From: Pseudoduganella albidiflava
Lineage (GTDB): Bacteria > Pseudomonadota > Gammaproteobacteria > Burkholderiales > Burkholderiaceae_D
NCBI RefSeq assembly: GCF_004322755.1
Contig: NZ_CP036401.1
Coordinates: forward strand, 4,588,001 to 4,652,000
DNA: 64,000 nucleotides
Direction: 5' to 3'
The stretch's first letter is position 1. The number at the start of each line of letters is the position of its first letter. Positions 25,333 through 34,683 of this stretch are shown here, in pieces. A program made the translations under genes and the position numbers. The notes under the pieces were generated by a model that had not been told where the DNA came from, did not search any database, and saw only the letters and a list, made by a program, of their open reading frames with translations.

Positions 25333-26301
25333 TCAACCCGATATCTCGGCCACGGCAGGGCCTTTGCAGTCGTTTCGTGGCTTGGCGGCGCTCTCGCACG
25401 GCTGCGGCGGGCACTTGGCCGCCGTTTGCGGTGCACAGCGCTTGCTGTCGGTGGCAGGCTTGGCGGCGCGCGGCGCCGGCGAAGCTTTCGAATGGGCCAG
25501 CAGCGCGGCTAGCAGCGCCGCGTCGGTGTCGACTTTCGGCTTCGTCTTTGCCGGCGTTTTCTTCTTCGTCGCGGCGATGGCGGTTTTCTTTTCCCGGGCG
25601 GCCTTGGCCCTGGCCTTGCGCTCGGCCCTGGCGATGGCGACCTTCTTCGCGGCAGCCTGCCGGCTGGCGGCGGCCTTGTCGACTACTTTCACCGCATTGT
25701 TCTTGTCGGCCGCTTTCGTCGCATCGTCCTTGTCCGTCACTTTGGCCGTGTCTTCCTTGGTGGCCGCGGGCTTCTCCAGCAATGCCGTCAGCTCATCCTT
25801 GCCGTTGTCCCCGGCAGGCGCGCGCGCCGCCAGAGCGGTCGCCGCGACAGCCACGCCCGCGGCGGTACCGGCCACTGCGGCACCGGGCACCTCGTCGAGG
25901 ATCGTCGCTGCGCTGACGTCGGAATCGGCCGCAACGGGCGCCTGCTCGGGGGCGGCTTCCTGCACAGGCTCGTCGGCCGAGGCCCCGGAGCTCGTCTCGG
26001 GTACCGGTGCGGGGACGGCTTTCTGCACGGGCGCGGCGGGAGCGGTGGCAACCTGCACGGCGTTGCCGGCACTGTCCTGCTGCATGGCCCACGCCAGCGC
26101 GCCACCACCCAGCACGACCACGGCGGCGATGCCGGCGGCCACGCGGCCCTGTTTGCGTCGGGCATGCGTCGAGCCGGACGGGCTCGCGCGGCCATCCAGC
26201 TTGCTCAGGATGCTCTGGTCTTCGCCCGCAGGGGCCTGCTGCGCCTGCTCGGGGAGAAGGCTGGGCCGGCTGGTGCGGCCGGGTTCTTCGTTTTGCGGCA
26301 A
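25333..26301 (-). CDS. Single-pass membrane protein with Lys/Ala-rich tail
   Basis: A 322-residue protein of low complexity. A short cytoplasmic N-terminus is followed by one transmembrane helix (VAAGIAAVVVLGGGALAWAM), a Pro/Ala/Glu-rich spacer, a second hydrophobic stretch (GAAVAGTAAGVAVAATALAA) and a histone-H1-like Lys/Ala-rich region, then six cysteines near the end. I chose the TTG at 26301, because AAGGGAG lies six bases upstream; the frame extends to 26370 without a site. It starts the operon and is coupled to vgrG by two bases. Function unknown; a role in cell-wall anchoring or T6SS localisation would be guesswork. Confidence 0.6.
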   Translation of the reverse strand: MPQNEEPGRTSRPSLLPEQAQQAPAGEDQSILSKLDGRASPSGSTHARRKQGRVAAGIAAVVVLGGGALAWAMQQDSAGNAVQVATAPAAPVQKAVPAPVPETSSGASADEPVQEAAPEQAPVAADSDVSAATILDEVPGAAVAGTAAGVAVAATALAARAPAGDNGKDELTALLEKPAATKEDTAKVTDKDDATKAADKNNAVKVVDKAAASRQAAAKKVAIARAERKARAKAAREKKTAIAATKKKTPAKTKPKVDTDAALLAALLAHSKASPAPRAAKPATDSKRCAPQTAAKCPPQPCESAAKPRNDCKGPAVAEISG

Positions 26302-26504
26302 AATACACTCCCTTATTATTTTATGCATAACTTTACGCGATTTATATAACCCCTGGCGCAAAATATGCAAGCAGGAACCGCGCGTGCGCGCAGTCCCCTG
26401 TTCCGCACAATATTATAAGCGACCGATTATCATTAGATTAAGTTATACTTCGGGGCAATCATTTTTTCAACACCATCGGCTACCCTGTAGAAAACGGGCC
26501 TAAC
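26302..26504. promoter_or_regulatory. Divergent promoter region of cargo operon and T6SS core operon
   Basis: 203 bp between two divergent starts, clearly AT-richer than both flanks and with several TATAAT-like words (for example TATTATAAG and TTATACT), plus a GC-rich dyad (CCGCGCGTGCGCGC). It most likely holds promoters in both directions, but I cannot assign a -35/-10 pair with confidence. Confidence 0.45.
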
Positions 26505-27344
26505 GTGCTGTTCGTCGCTGTCACCCTGTATTTTCTGCTCGCTTGCCTGGTCAGCTGGCTGCTGCTGTTCCCCTCCGGCCGCGCACTGGTGCTCCAGGCG
26601 CTCGCCGGTACGGGGAACCGGCTCAAGCGCGGCTGGCGGGCGGCCGCGCAACGGGAGAGCCGGCGGCTGGATGCGATCGGGAATTCGTCCGGTGCCTCGC
26701 TGCGCGAGGCCGGGGCATTCATCCGGCGCCACTACATGTTGTGCCTGGGCGGTGCCCTGCTGCTGGGTGTGCCGCCGCTGATCGCGTTGACCAGTGGCGA
26801 GCATGCGCAGCTGAGCGGTTTCGAGGAATCGTCGCGCGAGGTGAACACGCAGGTGGCGACGCTGCTCGAAGGCGAACAGCTGGTGCCGCCGCCTGCCCTG
26901 CCGCCATTGGCGTTCGCCAGCGCGGAAGTGCAGAAGGAACGGCCGATGATTGCTTCGGCAAGCCGCGACTGGGCGCTGCTCAATGCGGCCTACCAGCAAC
27001 GCCTGCTGCACGTGTTTCGCATCATGAAGGAGCAGCATGGCTACGAGATGGCGATCCTGGAAGGCTATCGCAGCCCGCAGCGGCAGGATGCGCTGGCGGC
27101 GATGGGCTCGAGCGTCACCAATGCGGCGGCCTTCCAGAGCTGGCACCAGTACGGGCTGGCCGCCGACTGCGCCTTCGTGCGCAATGGCCGCATCGTCATT
27201 TCGGAAAAGGATCCGTGGGCGATGCGTGGCTACCAGCTGTATGGTGAAGTAGCGGAATCGCTGGGCCTGACCTGGGGCGGGCGCTGGAAAATGATGGACC
27301 TGGGGCATACGGAGCTGCGCGTGCCCGGCGTGATGAAACGTTGA
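26505..27344 (+). CDS. Membrane-anchored M15 peptidase (TagX-like cell-wall hydrolase)
   Basis: A 279-residue protein. Two hydrophobic segments (residues 2-22 and 78-96) anchor it, and the C-terminal half is an M15 D-Ala-D-Ala carboxypeptidase/endopeptidase domain. It shows EGYRSPQRQ, the zinc site H214-x6-D221 in SWHQYGLAADCAF and the third ligand H268 in LGHTELR. Such peptidases cut peptidoglycan stems. TagX of Acinetobacter, an anchored M15-type peptidase needed to assemble the T6SS through the cell wall, is the closest functional parallel. The start is a GTG at 26505. It leads the plus-strand operon with PAAR and TssM. Confidence 0.85.
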   Translation: MLFVAVTLYFLLACLVSWLLLFPSGRALVLQALAGTGNRLKRGWRAAAQRESRRLDAIGNSSGASLREAGAFIRRHYMLCLGGALLLGVPPLIALTSGEHAQLSGFEESSREVNTQVATLLEGEQLVPPPALPPLAFASAEVQKERPMIASASRDWALLNAAYQQRLLHVFRIMKEQHGYEMAILEGYRSPQRQDALAAMGSSVTNAAAFQSWHQYGLAADCAFVRNGRIVISEKDPWAMRGYQLYGEVAESLGLTWGGRWKMMDLGHTELRVPGVMKR

Positions 27345-27379
27345 AGCACATAATGAACAAGGAAACAGGAGAGTAGAAC

Positions 27380-27649
27380 ATGGCGGGACCTGTGATCAGA
27401 CTGGGTGACAAGACCACGCATGGCGGCGTGGTCATCGGGGCATCGGGCGTAAGCGACACTGGCGGCATCGGCATCGCGCGCGTTGGCGACCTGACGGTCT
27501 GCCCTATTCCCGGCCATGGCACGCCGCCAATCGTCAGCGGCGACCAGACCTGCATCGTGGATGGCAAGGCGGTAGCGCGCCACGGCGACAGGACCGCTTG
27601 CGGCGCGTCGCTGATCGCGGGACAGCAGAACACCATCGACCAGGTCTGA
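27380..27649 (+). CDS. PAAR spike-tip protein
   Basis: An 89-residue protein that is just a PAAR domain: start MAGPVIRLGDKTTHGGVVI, central CPIPGHGTPPIVSGD, and end ARHGDRTACGASLIAGQ. PAAR proteins cap the VgrG trimer with a zinc-stabilised cone and recruit effectors. AGGAG precedes the ATG by eight bases. It has no toxin extension, so it is a plain tip that could serve all four VgrGs in this window; no other PAAR is seen. Confidence 0.93.
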   Translation: MAGPVIRLGDKTTHGGVVIGASGVSDTGGIGIARVGDLTVCPIPGHGTPPIVSGDQTCIVDGKAVARHGDRTACGASLIAGQQNTIDQV

Positions 27650-27651
27650 CG

Positions 27652-29031
27652 ATGGGCACCTGGATGAAAGGCGGCCTGGCGGCGCTGGTCGTGTTCGGCC
27701 TGTGCTGGGGTGGCGCCATCGCCTGGTGGCAGGGCACCGGCCGTTCGCCGTCGAATACCGAGCTGGCCGGCGTGCTGCTCGCCGCGCCGCTGGCACTGCT
27801 GGCGGCGTTGTTGCTGGTGCGGCACCTGCGCAAGCCGGCGGCACCGGAAGCCGCCGCCGGCACCGCCGACGCGGCAACGCCGGCACCACCCGTGGCCGGG
27901 CCGTCGCTGGCATTGCTGGCGACCGCCCTGTCCACGCCCCACGGCGCCGCGGCGGAAGAACTGGCCAAGGCCATCGTGGACCAGCTTGCGCGCAGCGACC
28001 TCGATCCCGAATTGCTGGACGACGATGGCTATCCGGTCATGAGCGTGCGGGTCGAGGATCCGGCCGGCCCGGAGTTGCGCGAGGCGATCGCCCTGTGGCT
28101 CGGCGCGCAGGCCCTGCCCGACCCGCAGTTCGGCGACGAACACTGGCGCGCCCTCGGCATGGTCACCGGCGTGGCCGCCGACCTGGCGCACCGGGCCGGC
28201 GCACATCCGCACGCACTGCCTGAAGAGATCGACCCCAAATCACCGCTGCCGACCTTGCAGATTCTTCTCGCGCTCACGGGCGCCTGGAACGAAGCGCAGC
28301 GCAGCGCCGCCGGCGCCTGGATCGGCCACGTGGTCGCCGAAAGCGGCTGGCCGGCAAGCCGGATCAGCACGAGCATCGCGGCGCAGCCGGCGCCCGGCGC
28401 GGCGGTGTCGAACTGGCTGATCCAGCTGACGGCACAGGCGGCCGGCACGCCTACCCTGGCCATGCTGCTGTCCTGCGATTCGCAGATCGGCGAAGCCAGC
28501 GTGAACGCGCTGGCGGCCGAGGGCCGGCTGTTCGGCGCGAACCGGCAGCAGGGGCTGATCCCTGGCGAAGGCGCGGCCGGCCTGCTGCTGGCCGACGCGA
28601 CCCAGGCCGCCCTGTTCGACAGCGAGCCGGTCCACCTGCACACGGTGGCGGCCCGGCGCGACGATTCGGCCGATGTCGCGCGCAAGCCGGATGCCGCGCT
28701 GCTGCGCAGCCTGGGCACGCAAGCCTGCACGCAGGCCGCCATCGCACCGGCCAAGGTGGCGGTGCTGCTGGCCGATACCGGCCACCGCACCAGCCGCTTG
28801 ATGGAACTGATGGAGCTGGCCAACCAGGAGCTGGCCCAGCTCGATGCCGGCACCGACGTGCTGGCCACCGGCAGCGCCTGCGGGCATGCCGGTGCCGTAC
28901 CCTTCGTGACCGCGCTGGCCCTGGCGCACCAGCAGGCACTGGAGCGGCAGGCGCCGGTGCTTTGCGTGAGCAACGAAGACCCGCATTACCGCAGTGCCGT
29001 GCTGGTTCGCCCGCCGGTCCAGCCAGCCTGA
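27652..29031 (+). CDS. T6SS-linked membrane protein with ketoacyl-synthase-like domain
   Basis: A 459-residue protein starting two bases after the PAAR stop. Two hydrophobic helices lie at the N-terminus (about 5-25 and 40-61). The C-terminal 300 residues resemble the thiolase/beta-ketoacyl-synthase fold: GEGAAGLLLAD, then a spacer, then TGSACGHAGAVPFVTALALA, which is like the GH(T/A)-x-G-A loop of KAS enzymes. A catalytic Cys-His-His set is not clear; SCDSQIGEASVN stands where the cysteine loop would be. An enzymatic role is uncertain. The position between PAAR and TssM ties it to the T6SS. Confidence 0.6.
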   Translation: MGTWMKGGLAALVVFGLCWGGAIAWWQGTGRSPSNTELAGVLLAAPLALLAALLLVRHLRKPAAPEAAAGTADAATPAPPVAGPSLALLATALSTPHGAAAEELAKAIVDQLARSDLDPELLDDDGYPVMSVRVEDPAGPELREAIALWLGAQALPDPQFGDEHWRALGMVTGVAADLAHRAGAHPHALPEEIDPKSPLPTLQILLALTGAWNEAQRSAAGAWIGHVVAESGWPASRISTSIAAQPAPGAAVSNWLIQLTAQAAGTPTLAMLLSCDSQIGEASVNALAAEGRLFGANRQQGLIPGEGAAGLLLADATQAALFDSEPVHLHTVAARRDDSADVARKPDAALLRSLGTQACTQAAIAPAKVAVLLADTGHRTSRLMELMELANQELAQLDAGTDVLATGSACGHAGAVPFVTALALAHQQALERQAPVLCVSNEDPHYRSAVLVRPPVQPA

Positions 29032-29102
29032 CCGGCACTGCCTGACCGACCCACCCAGCTTGGTTGCCGAGCCCCATTTGCTGAACCCTGACGAGTTTTA
29101 CG

Positions 29103-32100
29103 ATGATTGACACTATCTGGCAATTCCTGACCACCCGCGCCAGCCTGGCCACGACCGGCTATCTCGCCCTGGCTGCGCTGCTGTGGATCTCCACCCGGCT
29201 CCTCGGCCTGCCCACGGCGTGGGCCGTGGGGCTGTTCGTGCTGGCGCTCGCGATCGGCGCGGCCGTGTGGGCATGGCGCTGGTGGCGCGACCGCAATGCC
29301 GCCACCGAACTGGGTGAAATGCTGGAGCAGCAGGCGGTGGTCGCCGCGCCGCAGGCCAACGCCGCCCAGCGCCAGGAACAGGAAGCGATCCGCCAGCGCA
29401 TGCTCGATGCGATCGCCACCATCAAGGGTTCCAAGCTGGGCCACCTGTCGGGCGACGCGGCGCTGTACGAACTGCCCTGGTACATGGTGATCGGCAACCC
29501 GGCGGCGGGCAAGAGCACGGCGATCGCCAGCTCCGGCCTGCAGTTCCCGTTCGCCGATTCGCAGATCGTGCAGGGCGTGGGCGGCACCCGCAACTGCGAC
29601 TGGTTCTTCACCACCGACGGCATCCTGATCGACACGGCCGGCCGCTACTCGGTGGCCGACGAAGACCGCGCCGAGTGGTTCGGTTTCCTGTCGCTGCTGA
29701 AGAAATACCGCAAGAAGGCGCCCATCAACGGCGTCATCATCGCCGCCAGCGTGGCCGAACTGACCGGCAACCGGCCCGAATTCGTGATCAACCTGGCCAA
29801 GAACCTGCGCCAGCGCGTGCAGGAGCTGACCGAGAAGCTGGAAGTGCACGCCCCGGTCTACGTGGTGTTCACCAAGGCCGACCTGATCACCGGCTTCTCC
29901 GAATTCTTCCACGACGCCGAGCGCACCGAGCGCGATCGCGTGTGGGGCGCCACCCTGCCCTACCACCAGAACGCCGGCGGCCAGCACGTGCTGGACCAGT
30001 TCGACGCCCGCTTCGACGAGCTGTACGAAGGCCTGAAGGACATGAGCGCGGCCAACATGTCGCTGCAGCGGCGCGAGCGCATGCCGCCAGGCGTGTTCAC
30101 GTTCCCGCTCGAGTTCTCCACCATCAAGGCGCCGCTGCGCTCCTTCATCGCCACCCTGTTCGAGGAAAACCCGTTCCAGTTCAAGCCCGTGTTCCGCGGC
30201 TTCTACTTCACCAGCGCGCTGCAGGAAGGCGCGCCGGTGTCGGCTTCGTCGAAGCGCGTGGCGCAGCGCTTCGATATCCGCCTGAAGAACGACCACCACG
30301 AGGAATCGCACCAGCAGCAGGGCTACTTCCTGCTCAACCTGTTCCGCAAGGTGATCTTCGCCGACAAGGACCTGGTCGCGCAGTACGCCAGCCCGGCCAA
30401 GACGCGCATGCGCTACGCGGCCTTCTTCGCCGCCACCGCGATCGCCGGCCTGGCGCTGGGTGGCTGGAGCTGGTCGTACGTGAACAACCGCCAGCTGGTG
30501 GCCAATGTCGAGGCCGACCTGGCCCAGGCCGCGCGCGTGCAGGACAAGCGCCTCGACCTGCAGTCGCGCTTCGAAGCCCTGCAGATCCTGCAGGACCGCA
30601 TCGAGCAGCTGGAAAGCTACCGGGAAAACCGTCCGCTGTCGCTCAGCCTGGGCCTGTACCAGGGCGACAAGCTGGAACGCAAGCTGCGCGAGGAATACTT
30701 CAGCGGCGTGCGCGAGGTAATGCTCAAGCCGGTCGGCGAAGCGCTGGAAGGCTACCTGGCGGAAGTGAACCGCAACGCCGCCCAGCTGCAGCCGGAGGCC
30801 CGCGCGGCAGCTGGCACTGCCGCCGCCGGCGCCGCCCCCACGGTGCAGGCAGCCGCCCAGCAATTCAAGGATTCCTCGCCGACCAGCAGCGAGGATGCGT
30901 ATAACGCGCTGAAAACCTACCTGATGCTGGCCGATCCGGCGCGTGCCGAAGGCGCGCACCTGAACGACCAGCTGACGCGCTTCTGGCGCGGCTGGCTCGA
31001 TGCCAACCGCGGCGCCATGTCGCGCGAGCAGATGATCCGCGGCGCCGAGCGCATCATCACGTTCCACCTCGCGCAGATCCAGGATGTGTCCTGGCCGCGC
31101 CTGGAACCGAAGCTGGCCCTGGTCGACCAGACGCGTGAAAGCCTGAAGCGCGTGGTGCGCGGCATGCCGGCACGCGAACGCGTGTATGCCGACGTGAAGG
31201 CGCGCGCCGCGACCCGCTTCCCGACGATGACGGTGGCCCGCATCGTGGGCGAACAGGACAAGGAACTGGTGCTGGGCAGCTATGCCATTCCGGGCACCTT
31301 CACCCGTGAAGCGTGGGAAGGCTTCGTGCGCGACGCGTTCCGCGATGCCGCCAACCGCGAACTGCAAAGCGCCGACTGGGTGCTGCGCACCTCGGCCAAG
31401 GACGACCTGACGCTGGAAGGCTCGCCGGAGCAGATCCAGAAAAGCCTGGTGGACCTGTACAAGACCGAATACGCGCGCGAATGGCAGCGCTTCCTGCAGG
31501 GCGTGACGATCCGCGACCTGTCCGGATTCGATGCCGCCGCCGCCGCCATGAACCGGCTGGGCGATCCGCAGATTTCGCCGATCGGCAAGCTGGTCACCGT
31601 GGTCTACGAACAGACGTCGTGGGACAACCCGACGCTGGCCGATGCCGGCATCGCCCAGGCGCAGAAAGGCATCGCCGCCTGGTTCCGCGAAACGATCCTG
31701 CGCCAGACGCCGTCGCGCGTGAACATCAACATCCCGGCACCGGGCACCGCGAAGAATGCCAACCTGCCGCTGGGACCGGTGGGCCGCGAGTTCGCCGGCG
31801 TGGCGCGCATGGTCGTTGCCAAGGACAACAACGCCTCGCTGATGGGCGGCTACATGGGCCACCTGTCGAAGCTGCGCAGCCGCTTCAACACCATCAAGAA
31901 CCAGGGCGACACGGGCCCGGGCGCCAAGCAGCTGATGCAGCAGACCCTCGATGGCAACGGCTCCGAGCTGGCCGATGCGCTGAAGTACGTCGACGAGCAG
32001 ATGCTGACCGGCATGAGCGACACCCAGAAGCAGGCCGTGCGCGCGCTGCTGGTGCGCCCGCTGATGCAAAGCTTCGCCGTGATCGTCAAGCCGACCGAGA

Positions 32101-32888
32101 TCGAGATCGACAAGGTGTGGGCGGCGCAGGTCCTCACGCCGTTCCGCCAGAACCTGGTGGCCAAGTACCCGTTCTCGCTCGAATCGCGGCAGGAAGCCAC
32201 CAACGCCGAGATCGGCCAGGTGTTCGGCCCGCAAGGCTCCATCGCGAAGTTCTTCGACACCACCATTGGCCCGCTCGTGGTGCGGCGCGGCGACGCGCTC
32301 AGCGCCCGCACCTGGGCCAACATGGGCATCAACCTGTCGCCGGCGGTGCTGGCCAGCTTCCCTGCCTGGGTCGCGCCGCTGTCCGAGGGTGGCGTTGCCA
32401 CCGCCGCGGCGACGGCCTCTGTCGAGCAGACCATGTTCGACCTGCAGGCGCTGCGCGCGATCGGGGCCAGCGAATTCACCATCGAGATCGATGGCCAGGC
32501 GCTGCGCTGGCGCGGCCAGGCGCAACCGTGGGTGCATATGGTGTGGCCGAACGCACGCGGCACGCCGGGCGCGCGCATCACCGCCATCACGCCGCAGGGC
32601 AACAGCGTGGTGCTGCTGAACGAGCAGGGCCCGAACGGCTTGCGCAAGATGGTGGAAACGGCTTCGCGCAACCGCCGCGACAATGGCGTGTTCGAGCTTA
32701 ACTGGAGCAACGCGGGCGTGACGGTGACGGCCAACCTGAAGATCATCGGCACCACCAAGCCGGCGCCAGTGGCGGCCACGCCGCAGCCGGGCCAGGGCTT
32801 CAAGCGCCTGCGCCTGCCGGAAACCATCATCGTCCCCGCCCCGGTCGTTTCGGCGGCGGCGGGCGCAGTGGAAGGAGCAGCACAATGA
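29103..32888 (+). CDS. tssM: T6SS inner-membrane complex protein TssM (IcmF)
   Basis: A 1261-residue IcmF/TssM. Two transmembrane helices lie near the N-terminus (about 15-60) and a third near 440-460 (YAAFFAATAIAGLALGGWSW). The cytoplasmic NTPase-like part carries a Walker A GNPAAGKST (131-139) and the following GILIDTAGRY Walker B-like strand. The large periplasmic domain ends in a beta-rich C-terminus that contacts the lipoprotein partner. TssM with TssL and a lipoprotein forms the trans-envelope channel base. Its stop overlaps the TagF start as ATGA. Confidence 0.97.
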   Translation: MIDTIWQFLTTRASLATTGYLALAALLWISTRLLGLPTAWAVGLFVLALAIGAAVWAWRWWRDRNAATELGEMLEQQAVVAAPQANAAQRQEQEAIRQRMLDAIATIKGSKLGHLSGDAALYELPWYMVIGNPAAGKSTAIASSGLQFPFADSQIVQGVGGTRNCDWFFTTDGILIDTAGRYSVADEDRAEWFGFLSLLKKYRKKAPINGVIIAASVAELTGNRPEFVINLAKNLRQRVQELTEKLEVHAPVYVVFTKADLITGFSEFFHDAERTERDRVWGATLPYHQNAGGQHVLDQFDARFDELYEGLKDMSAANMSLQRRERMPPGVFTFPLEFSTIKAPLRSFIATLFEENPFQFKPVFRGFYFTSALQEGAPVSASSKRVAQRFDIRLKNDHHEESHQQQGYFLLNLFRKVIFADKDLVAQYASPAKTRMRYAAFFAATAIAGLALGGWSWSYVNNRQLVANVEADLAQAARVQDKRLDLQSRFEALQILQDRIEQLESYRENRPLSLSLGLYQGDKLERKLREEYFSGVREVMLKPVGEALEGYLAEVNRNAAQLQPEARAAAGTAAAGAAPTVQAAAQQFKDSSPTSSEDAYNALKTYLMLADPARAEGAHLNDQLTRFWRGWLDANRGAMSREQMIRGAERIITFHLAQIQDVSWPRLEPKLALVDQTRESLKRVVRGMPARERVYADVKARAATRFPTMTVARIVGEQDKELVLGSYAIPGTFTREAWEGFVRDAFRDAANRELQSADWVLRTSAKDDLTLEGSPEQIQKSLVDLYKTEYAREWQRFLQGVTIRDLSGFDAAAAAMNRLGDPQISPIGKLVTVVYEQTSWDNPTLADAGIAQAQKGIAAWFRETILRQTPSRVNINIPAPGTAKNANLPLGPVGREFAGVARMVVAKDNNASLMGGYMGHLSKLRSRFNTIKNQGDTGPGAKQLMQQTLDGNGSELADALKYVDEQMLTGMSDTQKQAVRALLVRPLMQSFAVIVKPTEIEIDKVWAAQVLTPFRQNLVAKYPFSLESRQEATNAEIGQVFGPQGSIAKFFDTTIGPLVVRRGDALSARTWANMGINLSPAVLASFPAWVAPLSEGGVATAAATASVEQTMFDLQALRAIGASEFTIEIDGQALRWRGQAQPWVHMVWPNARGTPGARITAITPQGNSVVLLNEQGPNGLRKMVETASRNRRDNGVFELNWSNAGVTVTANLKIIGTTKPAPVAATPQPGQGFKRLRLPETIIVPAPVVSAAAGAVEGAAQ

Positions 32889-33874
32889 GCCGCACAGCCA
32901 CCACCGCCGCCACCATCGGCTACTTCGGCAAGATCCCCACCCGGGGCGACTTCGTCAAGGGCAGCGACAACCCTGCCCTGATCAAGCTGCTCGACGACTG
33001 GCTGGCCAAGGCGATGGACCTGATGAGCGCCGATGCGCGCTGGAAGCTCAGCTACGATGCCGTGGCACCGCTGGACTTCGCCATCATCGGCCCGCGCCGG
33101 CGCCATGCGATTGCCGGCCATATCGTGGCCAGCAGCGACCAGTCGCAGCGGCGCTTCCCGTTCCTGATGATGAGCACCATGGAAGTGCCCGAGCCGGCCG
33201 CCTTCGTCAGCGATGCGCCGCTGGTGCTGAACCGGCTGTGGAGCCGGCTGGCGGCGCTCAGCCACAGCGTGGTCAGCGCGGAAGATCCCAGCGCCCCGCT
33301 GCAGGCCGCGGCCGGCCAGGCCATCGAGCTCGACCTGCGCACCGCCGCCTATGGCGCGGCGTTCGCCGACTTCCTCGAATTGCAGACGGTGGGTTCGCTG
33401 CAGGCGCAGCTGGCCGGTGGCGGCTACGCCGGATCGGTGCGGCAGATCCTGCTGGCGCTGGGCATGCTGCTGCAACCGGTGATGGCCAGCAGCTCCAGCC
33501 GGCTGGAAAAGAGCCTGCTGCTGCCGCTGCCGGCCGATCCCATGTACCGCAGCCTGGTGGCGGCGTTCTGGATGCACCTGGTCACGCCGTTCCTGGCGCG
33601 CGCCGATTTCGAGCTGGCGCTGTTCATCGCCCGCCTGGACGGCCGGCCGGCCCTGGTGCTCGGCTTCTCCGGCGCTTCGGCGCACACGCTGCAGGCCATC
33701 ATGGATCCGCAAGCCGGCCTGGAACGCCACATCGCCTTCGATGAACTGGACTGGGTGGAAGACCAGGTGAACGACGACTACGCCGTGAAAAAGCTGTCCA
33801 CCTATCTTTCCCAGCCCGACCTGTCCCTCAAGTCCGCGCTCGATTCGCTGTGCACGGCCTTTATTGGAACCTGA
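32885..33874 (+). CDS. tagF: T6SS-associated regulator TagF (ImpM family)
   Basis: A 329-residue protein with the TagF/ImpM start IGYFGKIPTRGDFVKGSD, a following QRRFPFLM segment, and a C-terminal extension. In other bacteria TagF holds the T6SS off until released by the threonine-phosphorylation pathway, but no PpkA, PppA or Fha gene is seen here, so control may differ. It overlaps TssM by ATGA and its stop overlaps the next start by one base. Confidence 0.9.
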   Translation: MSRTATTAATIGYFGKIPTRGDFVKGSDNPALIKLLDDWLAKAMDLMSADARWKLSYDAVAPLDFAIIGPRRRHAIAGHIVASSDQSQRRFPFLMMSTMEVPEPAAFVSDAPLVLNRLWSRLAALSHSVVSAEDPSAPLQAAAGQAIELDLRTAAYGAAFADFLELQTVGSLQAQLAGGGYAGSVRQILLALGMLLQPVMASSSSRLEKSLLLPLPADPMYRSLVAAFWMHLVTPFLARADFELALFIARLDGRPALVLGFSGASAHTLQAIMDPQAGLERHIAFDELDWVEDQVNDDYAVKKLSTYLSQPDLSLKSALDSLCTAFIGT

Positions 33875-34653
33875 TGATGTCACGACTGATCCCTCTCTTC
33901 CTCGCCTGCGCCCTGGGCGCTGCTTTCGGCCCGGCCCTCGCGCAGACGGCCGCCCCGCAGCCCGGCCAGGTCGCCGTCGCCGGCACCGTGCCGGATGAAG
34001 CCACCAAGGCCGCCGTGCTGGCGCGCCTGCGCGAAATCTACGGTGCCGACCGCGTCGTCGACCAGATCGACATCGGCCAGGTCGCCACCCCGGCCAACTG
34101 GAACGGCTATGTGCAAAAGCTGCTCACGCCGGACCTGAAGCAGATCAGCCGCGGCCAGCTCAAGATCGACGGCACCACCGTCAGCCTGCGCGGCGAGGTG
34201 GCCAACGAGGCGCAGCGCCAGAAGATCGCCAGCGACGTGGCGACCAGCCTGAATCCCACTTACACCGTCAACAATGGCTTGCGCGTGTCCAGCGCCGACC
34301 AGGGCATCCTCGACAGCACGCTGGCCAACCGCACCGTGGAATTCGAGAGCGGCAAGGCGACGCTGACGCCGGCCGGGCGCGCGATCCTCGACGAGATGCT
34401 GGCCGCGATGAAGAAGCTGAAGGAGCGCAAGATCGAGATCATCGGCCACACGGATAACCAGGGCCTGCGCACCACCAACCAGGGCCTGAGCCAGGCACGC
34501 GCCGAAGCCGTCAAGGCCTACCTGTCGGCCAACGGCATCAACGGCGAGCTGCTGACCGCCTCCGGCCAGGGCGCCGACCGCCCCATCGCCAGCAACGACA
34601 CGGCCGAAGGCCGCGCGCGCAACCGCCGCATCGAATTCCGCATCGCGCAGTAA
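33874..34653 (+). CDS. Periplasmic BON/OmpA-like peptidoglycan-binding protein
   Basis: A 259-residue protein with a signal peptide (MMSRLIPLFLACALGAAFGPALA-QT). A BON-like domain follows, with TVSLRGEVANEAQRQKIAS, and then a C-terminal OmpA domain with the peptidoglycan-binding pattern IIGHTDNQG and TNQGLSQARAEAVKAYL ... NRRIEFRI. In T6SS clusters such a protein supplies the peptidoglycan anchor when TssL lacks its own OmpA domain, as is the case here. The start is the ATG at 33874 in the overlap TGATG. Confidence 0.88.
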   Translation: MMSRLIPLFLACALGAAFGPALAQTAAPQPGQVAVAGTVPDEATKAAVLARLREIYGADRVVDQIDIGQVATPANWNGYVQKLLTPDLKQISRGQLKIDGTTVSLRGEVANEAQRQKIASDVATSLNPTYTVNNGLRVSSADQGILDSTLANRTVEFESGKATLTPAGRAILDEMLAAMKKLKERKIEIIGHTDNQGLRTTNQGLSQARAEAVKAYLSANGINGELLTASGQGADRPIASNDTAEGRARNRRIEFRIAQ

Positions 34654-34683
34654 GCGCGGTCACGACGCATGAGGAACCAAGCA

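Noticed and set aside
24893..26503. 536-codon plus-strand open frame
   Set aside because: Antisense to vgrG and the membrane-protein gene; the Ser/Ala-rich product mirrors the low-complexity gene below it.
28986..32885. 1299-codon minus-strand open frame
   Set aside because: Antisense to tssM with a low-complexity His/Arg/Gln-rich product; tssM itself has clear motifs.
31850..33883. 677-codon minus-strand open frame
   Set aside because: Antisense to tssM and tagF, no domain or start signal.
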